From Macrotrachela quadricornifera (lineage: Eukaryota; Rotifera; Eurotatoria; Philodinida; Philodinidae), in assembly GCA_022393335.1 (NCBI GenBank), contig JAJEKB010020600.1, positions 29,249 to 93,248 on the forward strand: a stretch of DNA of 64,000 bases. Reading direction: 5' to 3'. This document shows positions 45,792 to 58,103 of the stretch, in pieces. The stretch's first letter is position 1; the number at the start of each line of letters is the position of its first letter. Under the pieces are notes generated by a model. That model was given only the letters and a program-made list of their open reading frames with translations, did no database searches and was not told the DNA's origin. The position numbers were made by a program, and so were the translations under genes.

Positions 45792-46085
45792 TAGTCCCAA
45801 AAACATTGAGAATTCATTAAACAAAATGCTGACTAAAAAGCGATTGATTTCGAGCAAAAACTGCCTGGCGAATATTTATAGTGTTCATTCTAATGAGTTT
45901 TCAGATTATAGAGACGTTTTCAATGGAAGATTGTGTTGTAGGCTCAACATTTATGAGTTAAACAGTAGTGCTACATAAAACAATTAAGAAATAGAAGGAC
46001 GAAAATATTCCATGTAAAAAGGCTAAACTAATGATCTGTAGAAAATTGATTAAAAGTGGGTTAAAATCAGACACTCTTACGGTTC

Positions 46086-46133
46086 TGTGAAGTGAACCAA
46101 ACTTTTGTAAACCAAAGTTTGGTTCACTTCACA
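46086..46133. repeat. Perfect 20-bp hairpin inside the hAT-like element
   Basis: The arm 46086-46105 (TGTGAAGTGAACCAAACTTT) is exactly complementary to 46114-46133, with an 8-base loop. It is internal to the hAT-like element; function unknown. Confidence 0.75.
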
Positions 46134-46916
46134 AGGCCCACTTTTACTCGATTTTTTATCGAATAAGATTAGATTATAATTAACAAAAAAACGAATTTTC
46201 ATCGATTATTGTCGTTACTTCCTATTATAATTGATTTAAATCTATGTCAAAAATTTGGTTTGAATTGATTTTCTCATGATTAGTAAAACAATCTTTACCG
46301 ATTTTCTTCGGTCTGCATTGATTATAATCGATTCCTACGGATAAAAATCTAGTAAGCGAATATAATTTTAATCGACTTTTAATCAATTTTCACCTGATTA
46401 TTCATCTAATCTTTTTATATGGGACTGAGAAACAATTTGGTTTTTGCTTAAGTATATTATGAATTATTCCGCCAGAGAAAAATGTCCTGTATAGCATTTT
46501 AACAAAGAGACTAACGATGGAACGTAAATCCTTAACTCCAGCAGAAAATAGCTGTTCAACCTCTTCTAATTTAATTGGGACTGACGAAGGGCGACGAGCA
46601 AATAATGATAAATATGGAAATTTTTATCATGACTTCTTTAGAATGGTAATTAGATTTGGTTGCTATTAAGCAGTTATTTAGTTCATTAAATTTCAATATC
46701 ATTCTTGAAAATTAATGTCACTTCATCTGATTGCTCGAAAAATGTTCAATTTATGGAAAAAACTTCCGTATGATAGAAAAAGCACACAGGCCAGACCGCC
46801 TGCCATTTTCAAGTGGCCTACCTGGTCTGCCTGTCACAGGCCAGGCCTAAAAAGGATGACCTGAGCCTGTGACAGGCAGGCAGGCTTAGTGGCCTGTTTT
46901 ATCCTCTGCTACACAG

Positions 46917-48370
46917 ACATGATGCGAGGGAATCATACTGTTTTATACATGTATGTACTCGTTCTCTTTGCTTCATTATATGTACAGGATGCCCCAAATA
47001 TCTACGGAAAAAGTAGATTCATAGAATTTTACTACTTATCGAACTGAATCAACCAATTTCTTCTCGCTTGACAAATATCAGTGTGAATCTTTTGTTTATA
47101 TGAACAAATAAACTTAACCAATACTATGTTATGAAGAGAAATTGATAATACGAAACTTGTTTATTCTTCAAAAATACGTACACATACACAATCAAGCATA
47201 AAATATATCGAGAACAGAATGTGTGAAGGAAGATAAAAGAATAATAAGAAAAGAGTATATAGGGAACAATAAAGGAACAATGGAGAAAGAAAGTATAGGA
47301 AGAGATGGATGGAGAGAAGAGGAATGAATAAGCATCAAAAGTGCTACCTAACAACTATTTAAAATTATAACGTTCGACAGAAATACCAGATTCAGTTGTT
47401 CTTATTTTTGATCCACTTTACATTAATTCTCTTTCAATAACTCAATTTCTTGTATTTTCTGTCACGTTTATATCGCTCACATCCTATTCTATCGTTTGTA
47501 TGCATTTCTTATAGAATGTCTAAGGTCATAAAGCTTATGAGATCGATTTTCTTTCTTCAGTTCATCAATCATCGTTCCGCAAGTTAAAATGATATGATGA
47601 GCTCTATGATCTTAAAATTTGACATAGTTAGATTTATCTTGCACTTATATATACGCAAAAAATGAATATAAATAATAGGCTAAGAAGTGACTGATATAAA
47701 AGCCTGAAAAAACGAAAGAAATTGAGGTATTGAAAGAGAAACAATATGAAATAGATCGAAAAATAACTAATTTTTGTAATTATCTGAAAAAAACAATCGC
47801 TGGATTAAGCTTGATAAGTAGTGGAATTCTATGAATTTATTTTTTCAGTGGTCCTTGAGGGCATCCTATACATGATTTCATTTATATCTCTCTTTCTTTT
47901 ATTCTCTCAAGAATTTTCCAGTGTTTTACCTTGGTTTTTCCCATGGTTTTTTCATATAACAACATCGATATATTCCAAGAGTTTTCTACTTACCCTTGTC
48001 AAATTTCGTCGTTTGCTTAAACCTCAAGTATAAATATTCGTTATTTTTATCTGAAAGGAGTGTGCATTTAGTGTGTGCTTTATTTCATAATAAAGTACTT
48101 ATATACAGCTACGATTTAAAAGCTTAATAAAAAGAATAATAGAAGAAAACATGTGAGGGCTATGTCATATCCCTCTTTCAAAGAGAAACTGTTCCACTTC
48201 CAGTAGAAATGCTTAAACAACATAAAGTTCGAGAGAAATCCTTTTGATTCAAATACATTGGGTTTTCCATCTCAAAGGATAGTTCTAGCAGAAATGGATT
48301 TTTCTATTATAAATGATTACTTTTTAAGGAGAAATCCTTCAACTATATCTTTACTCATAAGGAGAAATGG
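46917..48370. other. Intergenic
   Basis: No gene recognised. The minus-strand frame at 47124-47354 is low-complexity Ser/Tyr/Phe produced by a purine-rich tract. The frame at 47821-48033 is hydrophobic but has no family likeness. Confidence 0.5.
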
Positions 48371-48375
48371 GAAAT

Positions 48376-48710
48376 ATAGAGAGAGAAATCCATATTTATT
48401 CTTTTTCATCTTAAGCGTATTTTTTGCAGCAGAAAGGGTTAAATAATAAGAGAAATGCTTTATCCATTTCTCGATCGACAGGCAGAAAATGGAAACACAT
48501 ATAGAGAGAGATGTATATTTATTCCTTTTCATCTTAAGCGTACTTTTTTGCCACAGAAAGAGTAAAAATTCTAAGAGAAATGCTTTATCCATTTCTCGAT
48601 CGATAGGCAGAAAATGGAAACACATATAGAGAGAAATACATGTTTATTTTTTTTCATCTTAAGGATAACACCAGCAGAAGTCGTTTTTGCAGCAGAAATT
48701 TAATTACAGG
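48376..48710. repeat. Tandem repeat, about 125-bp unit, nearly three copies
   Basis: Repeated landmarks ATAGAGAGA occur at about 48376, 48501 and 48626, each followed by TTTTCATCTTAAG, and AGAGAAATGCTTTATCCATT occurs at about 48450 and 48577. The period is therefore 125 bases, with the third copy degraded. No coding function; frames within it are repeats of each other. Confidence 0.75.
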
Positions 48711-51700
48711 GCACTAGAAAATGAGAAGTACGATTAACATGCGTTGAGCGACAGGTTGTAGCTATACCATTAATGATAGATAGAATGCTTGCATGGGCAT
48801 CAACTTGATAATGTGATGCTAAAAGCCAAATATAATTCGATAAATTTGAAGAAAACCACATTTCTGATTCGAATTTTGATTTGCAAACAACTGTAAAATT
48901 TGCTCTAAATCGCTACATTGGATTCATGATATTTATTCAACCGTGTGATCTACAAAAAAATTTTAATTGAATATACAAAAATAATTCTCCGTAAAAGGAA
49001 TTTGATTAAATGTGAATTCAATCTTATTCTCTCCTTACTTCTAAACAACGATCATCCTAGGTTTTTATCTTATAAACAGTAAATTTCAGTATATGTCTAA
49101 TATCAAATAATAGATTATATTTTTTTTTCTCTTTTCATTGTTTTGTTTTCTTATGAAACCGTATCGCCTTAAAAGAAAAACAATTTCACTTTGGATTTCG
49201 ATAGATGTGCTATTTCAACTAATAGATAATATCCATATCTTCTTCTCTTCATTTCTTTCGTTTCATGCTTCTATATGTTTATATATTTTTCCATTTTTGC
49301 TGTAAATATACAATTTTATGCGGGTGATCTATTTCTGCTGAAAATGGAACAATTTCCCAATTGATTGGTCCTAGAGTTCACTGCTGAAACACGTATCATA
49401 CCACATTGAATAAAGAAGGAATAAAAAATCCACTACTAGGTAATCATATAATGTCTTTTATCATAAGAAAGAAAGAACAACGCAACGCTTCTCTTTCATT
49501 TCTACACGTACTCTACAAAGACAGATAGAAATAACATAATGTGCAACTCGAATATTTAGTCTAAATGATATTATATAATATGGAATATTAACTATAGCAA
49601 ATCTACAAAGAGTATAAAGAAAATTATCTTTATATACAATATCTTTATTGGATCGATTGTCGAACTAACATGACACATAGATTCTAGATATTCAATATTG
49701 CTTAATCTTCAGCTTGAAAAAACCTTAATAGTATTGTTGTTTGATTGACAAATTTTGAAAATATCAAAAAAAGGTGTTGTATAGGAGTAACGCTCTTCTA
49801 CCTTTTGGATCAAATAAAAGTGCTATATAAATATTTTTTTTAGATATTTTTTTTAGATGCATCTCGTGCAGTTTATTTCGCTCTATCGAATTTATAGGAA
49901 ACTATTGTTGGACCGAATTTTGTTTTAATACTTTTTTCATCAAAGATGCCGGCAAAGCAAATTTTAATTGGAAAAAATTTTTTTGGGGGCTTTTTTACAC
50001 ATCATGTGATAGAACTCGAGCTACTGATCATGGATATCAAGTCTTTATTATCAACAAAGGATTTCTTTCGGTCCCAAAATCCGAAATACCAGAAAGCTGC
50101 TATTTCTAGCAAAAATAAGTATTTACCACAGAAATGTGAAAAGTTTTCGACTTCTTTCTTTTTTTGAGCTTCTAAAAATATTTTTTTCAGATTCAACATC
50201 AAAAACTGAGTGTAGAAAAGTTAATAAATAGATTCCAGTGATAAAACTCTAGTGGGGATGGCGCTTCGAATCGAGCCGATTATGATATGTACAGGTCGAT
50301 TGTGTAAACTTATCAGAGCCCGAATCAAACCGACTTTTCTTGATTCAAGTTCGATTCGTTTTCGGGCTCAGATTTGTCTCGAAATTTTATTTTGCTTAAT
50401 CGAAAATCAACAGGAATTCAGTTGCCAAGAAACTTACTGATCAAACTTGCGTTTTTGGGAAAAAGTAAGATAGGAACTTGCAGAGGCGATGAGTTCAAAT
50501 TAGGTGTCCAATCATCTCAAAATCTTATTGATTAGACTGATATCGTTAGGAATCGAGTTTTTGGGCAGACGAATAATCACTGGCTGATCACAGAAATGAC
50601 ATCAGAAATTGGAAGCCTGTTGAGCTTGATGCTCTATTGGCGTATCCTCAGCCCTATTGAATGATCCACTTAACATACAAACCGAATTTTGAGAAAATTA
50701 GTTTCTTGGGAATCATTTGAGGCCGATATTTCGAATAAATGGTCTATGAGACTCGAAATTTATTCGTCACAGATATCAGCTTCCAAAGTTGTTAAAGGAT
50801 CTGTTCCATAAAAATCTTTGTCTGCCTTTCTTTGCAATCAATCAGAATTCAGTATGATTCCAATCATACAAAGTATGATCTGTCGTTGTGCTTAGTTTCA
50901 ATCGAAACGAATTTTTCTTGAAATACTGTCGAAGAATGGATTGTTCATGTGAGCTTCTAGCCAGAAACATAGCTAGACAGCTCTGAATCGGGTAAGGTAA
51001 TCAAGCCTGATCAGAATCAGTTGAGATTGGCGTTAATCAAGACAGATATGTGCTCTTAGAAATGCTTGGCCAAAATAGAAAGTCAATAGAACTCATAAGT
51101 TTCATCAAGTTTTTTATGATCCAGACGTGTAAGCACGAAGAATCATTTACTTCTGATCAATTTTTCAATGTCATATTTCATATCCGCCCACGACCGAAAT
51201 TAGATTTCCTTACATATTCTCTGACCCAATAGACGTTTTCGTTGTGTATATTAAGATTGAACTTTCCTGGGCAATACCGGGCATTTCCACTAGTGTAGAA
51301 TATAAACATGCTTCAAATGTGATAATTTTGATACAAATAAAATATCTATGTATCACTCTCTCAACAATAATTCTTTGCTGACATTAGTGAATTGTAATAA
51401 ACGTTATATCGAATCGTAAATTCAATAAATACGATAATCTGAATTGGAACAGTGTTTTAACCATCTGTGATAACAAATAGTTTTTTCTTAAGATAGTCTC
51501 AAGGATGAGGGTGGGATTCGAGTGTAACAGTCTTTCACCCCAGTCGCCAAAGATTTTCATGTGTTCTGTTAAAAAAAATTAATGATACATTCTCTAAAAT
51601 TTTAAAAACTTGGCTTTCACGTCATCGATGATGGTCGCTTCGAGCTAGTCCTGTAATAATATTAATACTTTTTATTTTAATATTGTTATGAGAATAAAAA

Positions 51701-51860
51701 GATTAGTATTAAACAAGGAAACAATTACAAGTAGATATTCATTTATTGTGAAAGAATTTATAATAGACCACAATATTTTTCGATAATGTCTTCAAATCAA
51801 AAAACAGTTACCCAAAAGTGTTGTCAAAAGAATATTGAATGAATTGATTTTCATATATGA
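48711..51860. other. Intergenic with a dispersed repeat
   Basis: No gene recognised. It contains copy 2 of a dispersed repeat (49575-49935) and an imperfect hairpin at about 50317-50370 whose arms begin and end with GAGCCCGAA/TTCGGGCTC. Minus-strand sequence around 51500-51560 looks faintly tRNA-derived but does not fold as one. Confidence 0.5.
49575..49935. repeat. Dispersed repeat, copy 2 (inverted relative to copy 1)
   Basis: Aligns to the complement of 38100-38460; see that entry for shared blocks. The two copies are 11.5 kb apart in opposite orientation, on either side of the transposon stack. Confidence 0.65.
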
Positions 51861-54106
51861 TTAATTCGACCGTTTTTCAAGTCGCACATGAATGGCTTCT
51901 GGTGCAACAGTGAATTTTTCTCGTAGAGTCATAGTTTGACCAGGATTCTTACTAGGTAGAATTGTAAATGTATGAACCAAACGTGCTAAACACATTTTTA
52001 AGATCATCAAAGCAAATCTCATTCCTAGACAATTTCGAGGTCCAACACCAAATGGCATGTAAGCAAGAGGATGACGCTCGACAGTATGACGTTCAGGAAC
52101 AAAGAGATTTGGATCTTCCGGTCCCCAAAGATCGATGTTGTAGTGTATTGCATAAACATCGGTGTGGATTACACAATCTGTTAAATAGAAAACGAAGATT
52201 TTTATTAAGATATTTACAATAAAAATCATTATTATTGTTAAGTAAATGATAGATTAACTGTTACACATATATTCAGCTCAATTGAACAAATCCTAAAGAT
52301 AAGAAGCAATCATTTTTCGATTTTCTATTACAAAAAAAACTTTCGTGAATCATGTAAAACATTATCTAAACTAATCTTCTCCATCGCACAGAAAGTCTTT
52401 AAGTTAAATATAGAAATCTTCTGAAACTTACAGATGCATCAAAAGTCGTTTACCTTTATCAATTTCATGGCCACAAATATTGGTTGCTGTATTGCTTACA
52501 CGAGTAGTTGTATTACCTGCTACTTTGTACATTCGTAATACTTCTCGAACGAACAAATCCATATATGTTAAATCAGACACTTGGTCATAATCGAGTCCTT
52601 GTTCGTTTTTCCAATGTTCATCAACTTCTTTTCTCAATTTCTCTTGAGCATCAGGATATTTAGCCAAAGCATAGGTAGCATATCCCAAAAAACTAGATGT
52701 TGTTTCAAAACCACCAATCATGAAGAAAAAAACATTCATAACAACTTCAGTGTAATGAAGATGTTTTGTTCTCAATTCATCCGATTCGTGATCCTAAAAA
52801 TATATTCTGTATATAATCTTTTTTTTTTAAACAGAGTAGAACAAAAAAGAGAATGCTCATGTTTACAAGAGCTGGTATTCTAAATTCTAATCGAAGAAAA
52901 TTTGATTAATAATAGAAAATGAAAAAAATTTCTCGATAAACTAACCTTAATTTCATCTTGTGTGGCTGCATCTAACATCAATTGAAGTAAATCCACCCGT
53001 CTTTTTCCAGATTTTAATCGTTCCTTCACAGTTTCTTCTAATCGATCCATAACCCAGAAAGCTGGATGAAGTTCATTGTTAAATAAAAGTGAAGGCGTAT
53101 ATTTACGCAAGATTCTAACTGTGATTATAAAAATTTTGACAATAAGACTTAATAATGGAACAAGAAACGGCATTAAATATGATAATTTCACAATTGCTAG
53201 TTTTTCATGATTAATTTCAACACAAGCTATGGATTTTTTCATGCAAGCATTTTCAAGATCATTTTGCATATCAGTATCAACGCCGAATGCACAATGCCCT
53301 ATAATTAAAATTAATTTTGACATTATCATATTTATTTTACTTCAATTTTGAATTTGTTATCAAACAAAAATACTTTTAGTCAATCGTTTTTACAAGGAAG
53401 GGTGTCCTGAAAATCTTGTACGTTTTTGGCAATTAATCCTGTAAGACGTGATAAATAAGATTATACATAACTTCTTGCCGAACTCAGTAGTTTTCATTAG
53501 AAGAATCTTGATATTTTATGAAAGATATTTTTTTTCAAAATTAGTTTCATTAGACTCACACATGATATCCATAGTCAGTCGTTTATAGAGTTCATGAATA
53601 TCAAATTCCTTGCCATTGGTCTCATTCAATTTATTCATTAACGATTCAATACATTTATTAATAAGTGGTGTCATTGTTTTTATTTTTGCCGCTGTAAATG
53701 TTGGATTTATCACTTGTCGTTGACGTCGCCATTGATTACCATATGCTGCAAATATATCTGTTGCATTACGTAGATTAAGTCGATGAATAAAATTTAGACG
53801 ACGTGAATGAAATGATGAAAATTGTTTGATAAATACTTCTTGCAAAAAATTAACATCCGATACAACGTATAATGGACGTGATCCTTCGAAAATACCATAT
53901 ATTGGACCATATTGTCGTGCCCATTCTCGAAGTTGAGTCATATAAGATCGTGTATGCCAAAGGGTAAGATAATGACCAAAGAAGAATGTAGGCGGTGGAC
54001 CAGGTATATTTCGATGTTTAAAATAATCATATTGTGATTTTAACTTCCAAAGATAGACAACAAGGACGCAAATACATATTCCCAAAAGTGTACCTGTAAT
54101 TAACAT
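51861..54106 (-). CDS. Cytochrome P450, CYP3-clan-like
   Basis: Four exons: 54106-53560, 53298-52946, 52793-52454 and 52177-51861. All introns are GT-AG and the joined frame gives 518 residues, normal for a microsomal P450. There is an N-terminal membrane anchor (GTLLGICICVLVVYLW) and a proline hinge (IPGPPP). WRRQRQ is the C-helix. The I-helix GGFETTS is at 327-333, ExxR in REVLRM at 384-387, VPERH at about 440, and the heme loop FGVGPRNCLG with Cys463. All essential residues are present. It should be an ER monooxygenase for xenobiotics or lipids using P450 reductase. Clan assignment is by general resemblance to CYP3/CYP6 proteins. Intron 1 contains AGGGTGTCCTGAAAAT, similar to a mariner end. 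Confidence 0.92.
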
Positions 54107-57100
54107 TTTGTTTTTTTTTTATTGAATGCGCACAGCTAAAAATACATTAACAATGAAAGAATTGCTATTCATTTTTTGAAAGAAAAGACTATATTACAGA
54201 TAATGTCACCACGTGTACCATAGATAAAGTTTTTCAGTTTCTCTACGACAGTAAGAACAAAATTATTTTATTCTTTTAATACATAAAAAGGGTGTCAATG
54301 GGTGAGACTTCCGGATCCAAAAATAGCTCTTTACTAACACATCTAATACGCATGGGCAACACTGTTTTATCCTAACAATAATGAAATAACCTTTGCTGAA
54401 ATTTGATTAGTTGAAGTGAAAAAGCTCCAAGCCGCTGAGATTTTAGCAACTGAGTTCTTCATTATTGCAAGCCGTCTTTTCAATAGAAATGTATTTGTAA
54501 CATTAGAATTATACACAGCTTTTAAGCAACGAGTATAACAGAGAGTAAACGAAAATATGAACGCTCAGGTAAAACAAAGTGCTTTCTATGTTGATCAAAA
54601 GGTTTAGGGAGGTCCTCTAGTAACAATAGTAAAGAAAAAGTTGCTGAAAAAATAATCTTTTTCTAATAAGTCTGTCAAGTCAATAAAATTCGATAATCTC
54701 ATAAGTTAAGGTTTTCATTATCACTTATTTGGCAACATAATGGTTACTAATCTCCTCTAGTTTTTTATCGATGAATATCGATGATAACTGGTCAATGTTA
54801 TTGGTGGATATTAGTACATCGTCACCGTTACATTCCTAGTATAGGAAATAGTCATAATTCCTTAAAGGATTTATAAAAAGTTGCATGTGAAGCATGAGTT
54901 TAATATTCTACTCTTTTCTTAAACGAAAGAGAATTGCTGCAAATGATCAAAAATAATATTTTTCTTGGGTCTTTTTCTGATAGTTACCGGAATCGTTCAC
55001 ACCAGATCGACAGGCCGGTCGACTGGTATGAGTCATTCTGCAATTTTTCATCCAAAAAAACAAAAACAAAATTTGTCCTAAATGTAATCAATTAATCGTT
55101 TTGGCCAAGCACATTTTTTTTATAAGATACAGAATATAAGATACCTGTCTACAATGATTCTTTTTGTATTAGACTTCAATGGTCATAAAAAAATAATTAT
55201 TCCAGAAATGGCATTTTTTTAACTTAGTCTTTTATCCTTTTACATTTATAGATATAAGTAAAATTCGGCTACATTATCAAAAGGTTTTACCAATGGTCAA
55301 GTACATTTAATATATTTTGGAGGGTAGTATTGTTTATTACTAGGCAGGATGGCCAAGAATATGGTCCATATTAACTTGACAATTTAAGGTCAAAAGATGT
55401 GTCTTTCTCAGATCTATATCTGGCAGAAAAAAAAGAAGAGTAAGACCTCTTACATCAATGGTAAAAATTACAAAATACTACCCTCACAGAAGCTAGTATC
55501 TGAAGGATTTCGGAAGGTTTTTTGCATGTTTTATTTTGCAGTTTTCTATCAAATAAGATGCCCCGAAGCTGAAACGATTCAGCCATTCGAAAAATAGTTT
55601 CCAAATACTCAGTACATCTTCAAAACAGCGATTCTGGTTGGTCCAAAGAGACTTCATAAACTTGTTTTATCTCATATTTTTCACGGGCAATATGTAATGA
55701 CCTAATGCTTTCGATTGGATTATATGACTACGTAGAACGAAAAAAAGAAAGAAAGGTGAAGAAGCTAACGATATAATAAGAACATGAGAGCGATATTTTT
55801 ACAAACTTTATCGACTCTGCCAATCACTATGATTCTATGATATGCTAATATTCTGTATCGAACTAATTTCAGAGTTATTTTTTTCCATAAAATGACGGAA
55901 AGTACTAATCTTCAGTTTGACTGTTTAAGAATATTATGGCCCAAATAGCACTAATCTGTAAACAAAAGAATAAATTTCTAAACGATAAAAACTAGTTTTT
56001 CTTAGGATGACATAAGAAGAAATCTTTGTTCATTGACGCATACAATTCTCTAAATTGATAATTTCGGTTTGATTTCATGTTTGAAAAATGCAAAAGTCTC
56101 TCGTCACTACATAATAAGCTTTTATGCACACTCACCCGTGTTGTCCACGTTGCTTTTCTCTTCTTATCAAAAGCAACAACAAAGGCACGTATTATTATTT
56201 CGAACGATATTATGCAACATCACATGGTTACTACTGATAAGACATCTTCTTTCACAAGTTTGCGATAATAAATAAGAACATCTTGATAGAGGTTGTAATA
56301 CAAATATAATAGACAAATATGTAATATTTAGATGAAGGAACTATGTGTAATTTTTATTTAAAAAACATTATATATTTATACGAAAGATAGACAAACGAGA
56401 TAATCAAAAAAGGAATCGAGAAGCTTAAAGATGGCATTTAAAAAAATAGATCAACAATGAATTAGAAAAAAGAAGAGGTGGGGTACTATGTAACAATAAT
56501 GACCATAATTTTATAATTTACTAAGAAATTTTTTCTACGTCAATGAAGAACAAAAAACTTAAAGTATAAAACAAGACGAAAACGTAACACGTCTTTCTCC
56601 ATCCAAAACACTGCAAACTTTTTCTAATCTAAGAGCTGATGGTGAATCCTTTTATTCAGCTCAAACAACAAATCTTAAAGAGACAGCGATGGAACAATTC
56701 TCTCAATGGAGTTTTCAAGTAAAAGATGAGAAACTAGTAATCACCTAAAGAAGCTCCAAAAGAGCAAGTGCCCTTGAATATTCTCTATTATAATGAGCAA
56801 GGATGAAGTTCTCGGTGATTGGAAGTAATAGATGTTACTTATAAAATAGATGCCATTATCTGTATATTTACTGCCCTAGGGAGAATCTTTGATGTCCTGT
56901 ATGAAGTGTGTAGCTACGAAGTTATAGGATTCTGTCAGCATTTTTATAATTGCAAAGCAAAAATTCTGATCATATCTTTTAGGACCTAACACCAGTTTCT
57001 TGGCAGGATTTTCTAGATAGAATATAAGATAAATGAACGCATAGAGTATCGATCAGTTTACCCAGTTGGATGTGCCATATCATTCTATATCACTTTCTAC

Positions 57101-58103
57101 TATTTTTTTTCCCATTTAAACTCTGTTTAAAAAATATTTTCTGATTTTTTTAAAAATTTTATTGCGATTTAAAAAAATATATTCTGAATTTTTTAATTTC
57201 AATTCATTTTAGAAAATATATTTTGAGGTTGTTTTCAAACATAATGAAAACGATAAACAGTTCTTATTGTATCTATTGAACAAAAAAATTACGATAATTA
57301 AGTTCAAATTAACTAACTATTTTAATAATTTTCAATTTTTTTTTCCTGATCAAGTTATAAAAAGAAACTTATTGCTGTATTTTGAATCTCGCAACAACTT
57401 TTATATAAATTTCAAATAGATTTAAAAGTTTTTACCCAAAAATTTTTGAGGTTTTTATTCAGTCTTGCTAGGTTCCTGACAGGATCCTCAAAACTAAATT
57501 TTGAGATATCTCGAAACATAAACCTAGACAAATCTGGAATCCTCTCTCATTATCTTGAGAAAATTCTTGATAGAATCTTGAGTAAATCCTGATAGTATCC
57601 TATATTCTCAACTTAGAAAAATATCTGAGCAGGAACTTGAAGAAATTCTGGAAAGAGGATCCTGAATAAAACTTGACAAGATTCTTAAGATTCAGGATCC
57701 TGTAAGGTCCTTCCAGGATTTCTCAAGGAATTTATTAATGTCAATTTGAATAATTTAATCTGTATTAAAAACTGTATTTATATTATGATCTTGCAAGGAT
57801 CAACCTATACAGTTATCCACCACATTCATAATTATCTACTTCTTATATTCTATGCATATGATATACCAGAGCGCCATCTTTTAAGACATGTAATAATTTA
57901 CATATATTTCATTCATAAACAATCAGTGTTTTCGGTCAATTAAGCCAATTATTATTACCCGATGAAAATATTCTTCATTTCATTTATTTACTTTTCATTA
58001 TATAAATCAGGCGCGAAATAATTCATCATTAATTTATTCGTATAATATATAACGTTAATCAAAACAAAATTGTTCAATCATTACAAAAGAAAAAACAAGT
58101 CAA
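54107..58103. other. Intergenic
   Basis: About 4 kb without a recognised gene between divergent genes. Two weak structures are seen. One is a short inverted pair GAGGGTAGTATT (55320-55331, complement at 55474-55485) that could bound a MITE. The other, at about 57455-57735, is a stretch of degenerate short repeats around TTCTTGA and AGGATCCT. Short frames near 55397 and 56069 lack family features. Confidence 0.5.

Larger units (their letters stand above)
44832..46908. mobile_element. hAT-like element, 2.1 kb, interrupted by a mariner remnant
   Basis: The ends CAGAGCATAAAACAGGCC and, inverted, CAGAGGATAAAACAGGCC are flanked by CTACACAT (44824-44831) and CTACACAG (46909-46916), an 8-bp duplication with one mismatch. 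Subterminal regions are rich in AGGCCTA and CAGGC repeats, as in hAT binding sites. No transposase frame remains, so it is non-autonomous or decayed. A mariner remnant at 45202-45791 has inserted into it, and it begins 12 bases from the neighbouring mariner MITE. Confidence 0.7.

Noticed and set aside
47124..47354. 76-residue minus-strand frame rich in Ser, Phe and Tyr
   Set aside because: Low-complexity product of a purine-rich tract without motif or splice context.
48376..48710. Tandem repeat considered as a CRISPR-like array
   Set aside because: Units are contiguous, with no unique spacers between short repeats, and the context is eukaryotic.
51490..51565. Possible tRNA/SINE on the minus strand (ACTCGAATCCC)
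   Set aside because: No A box at the right spacing and no cloverleaf; no second copy seen in the window.
53399..53425. Mariner-like terminal sequence in P450 intron 1
   Set aside because: Only one end is visible; no matching inverted end or TA-bounded element was found.
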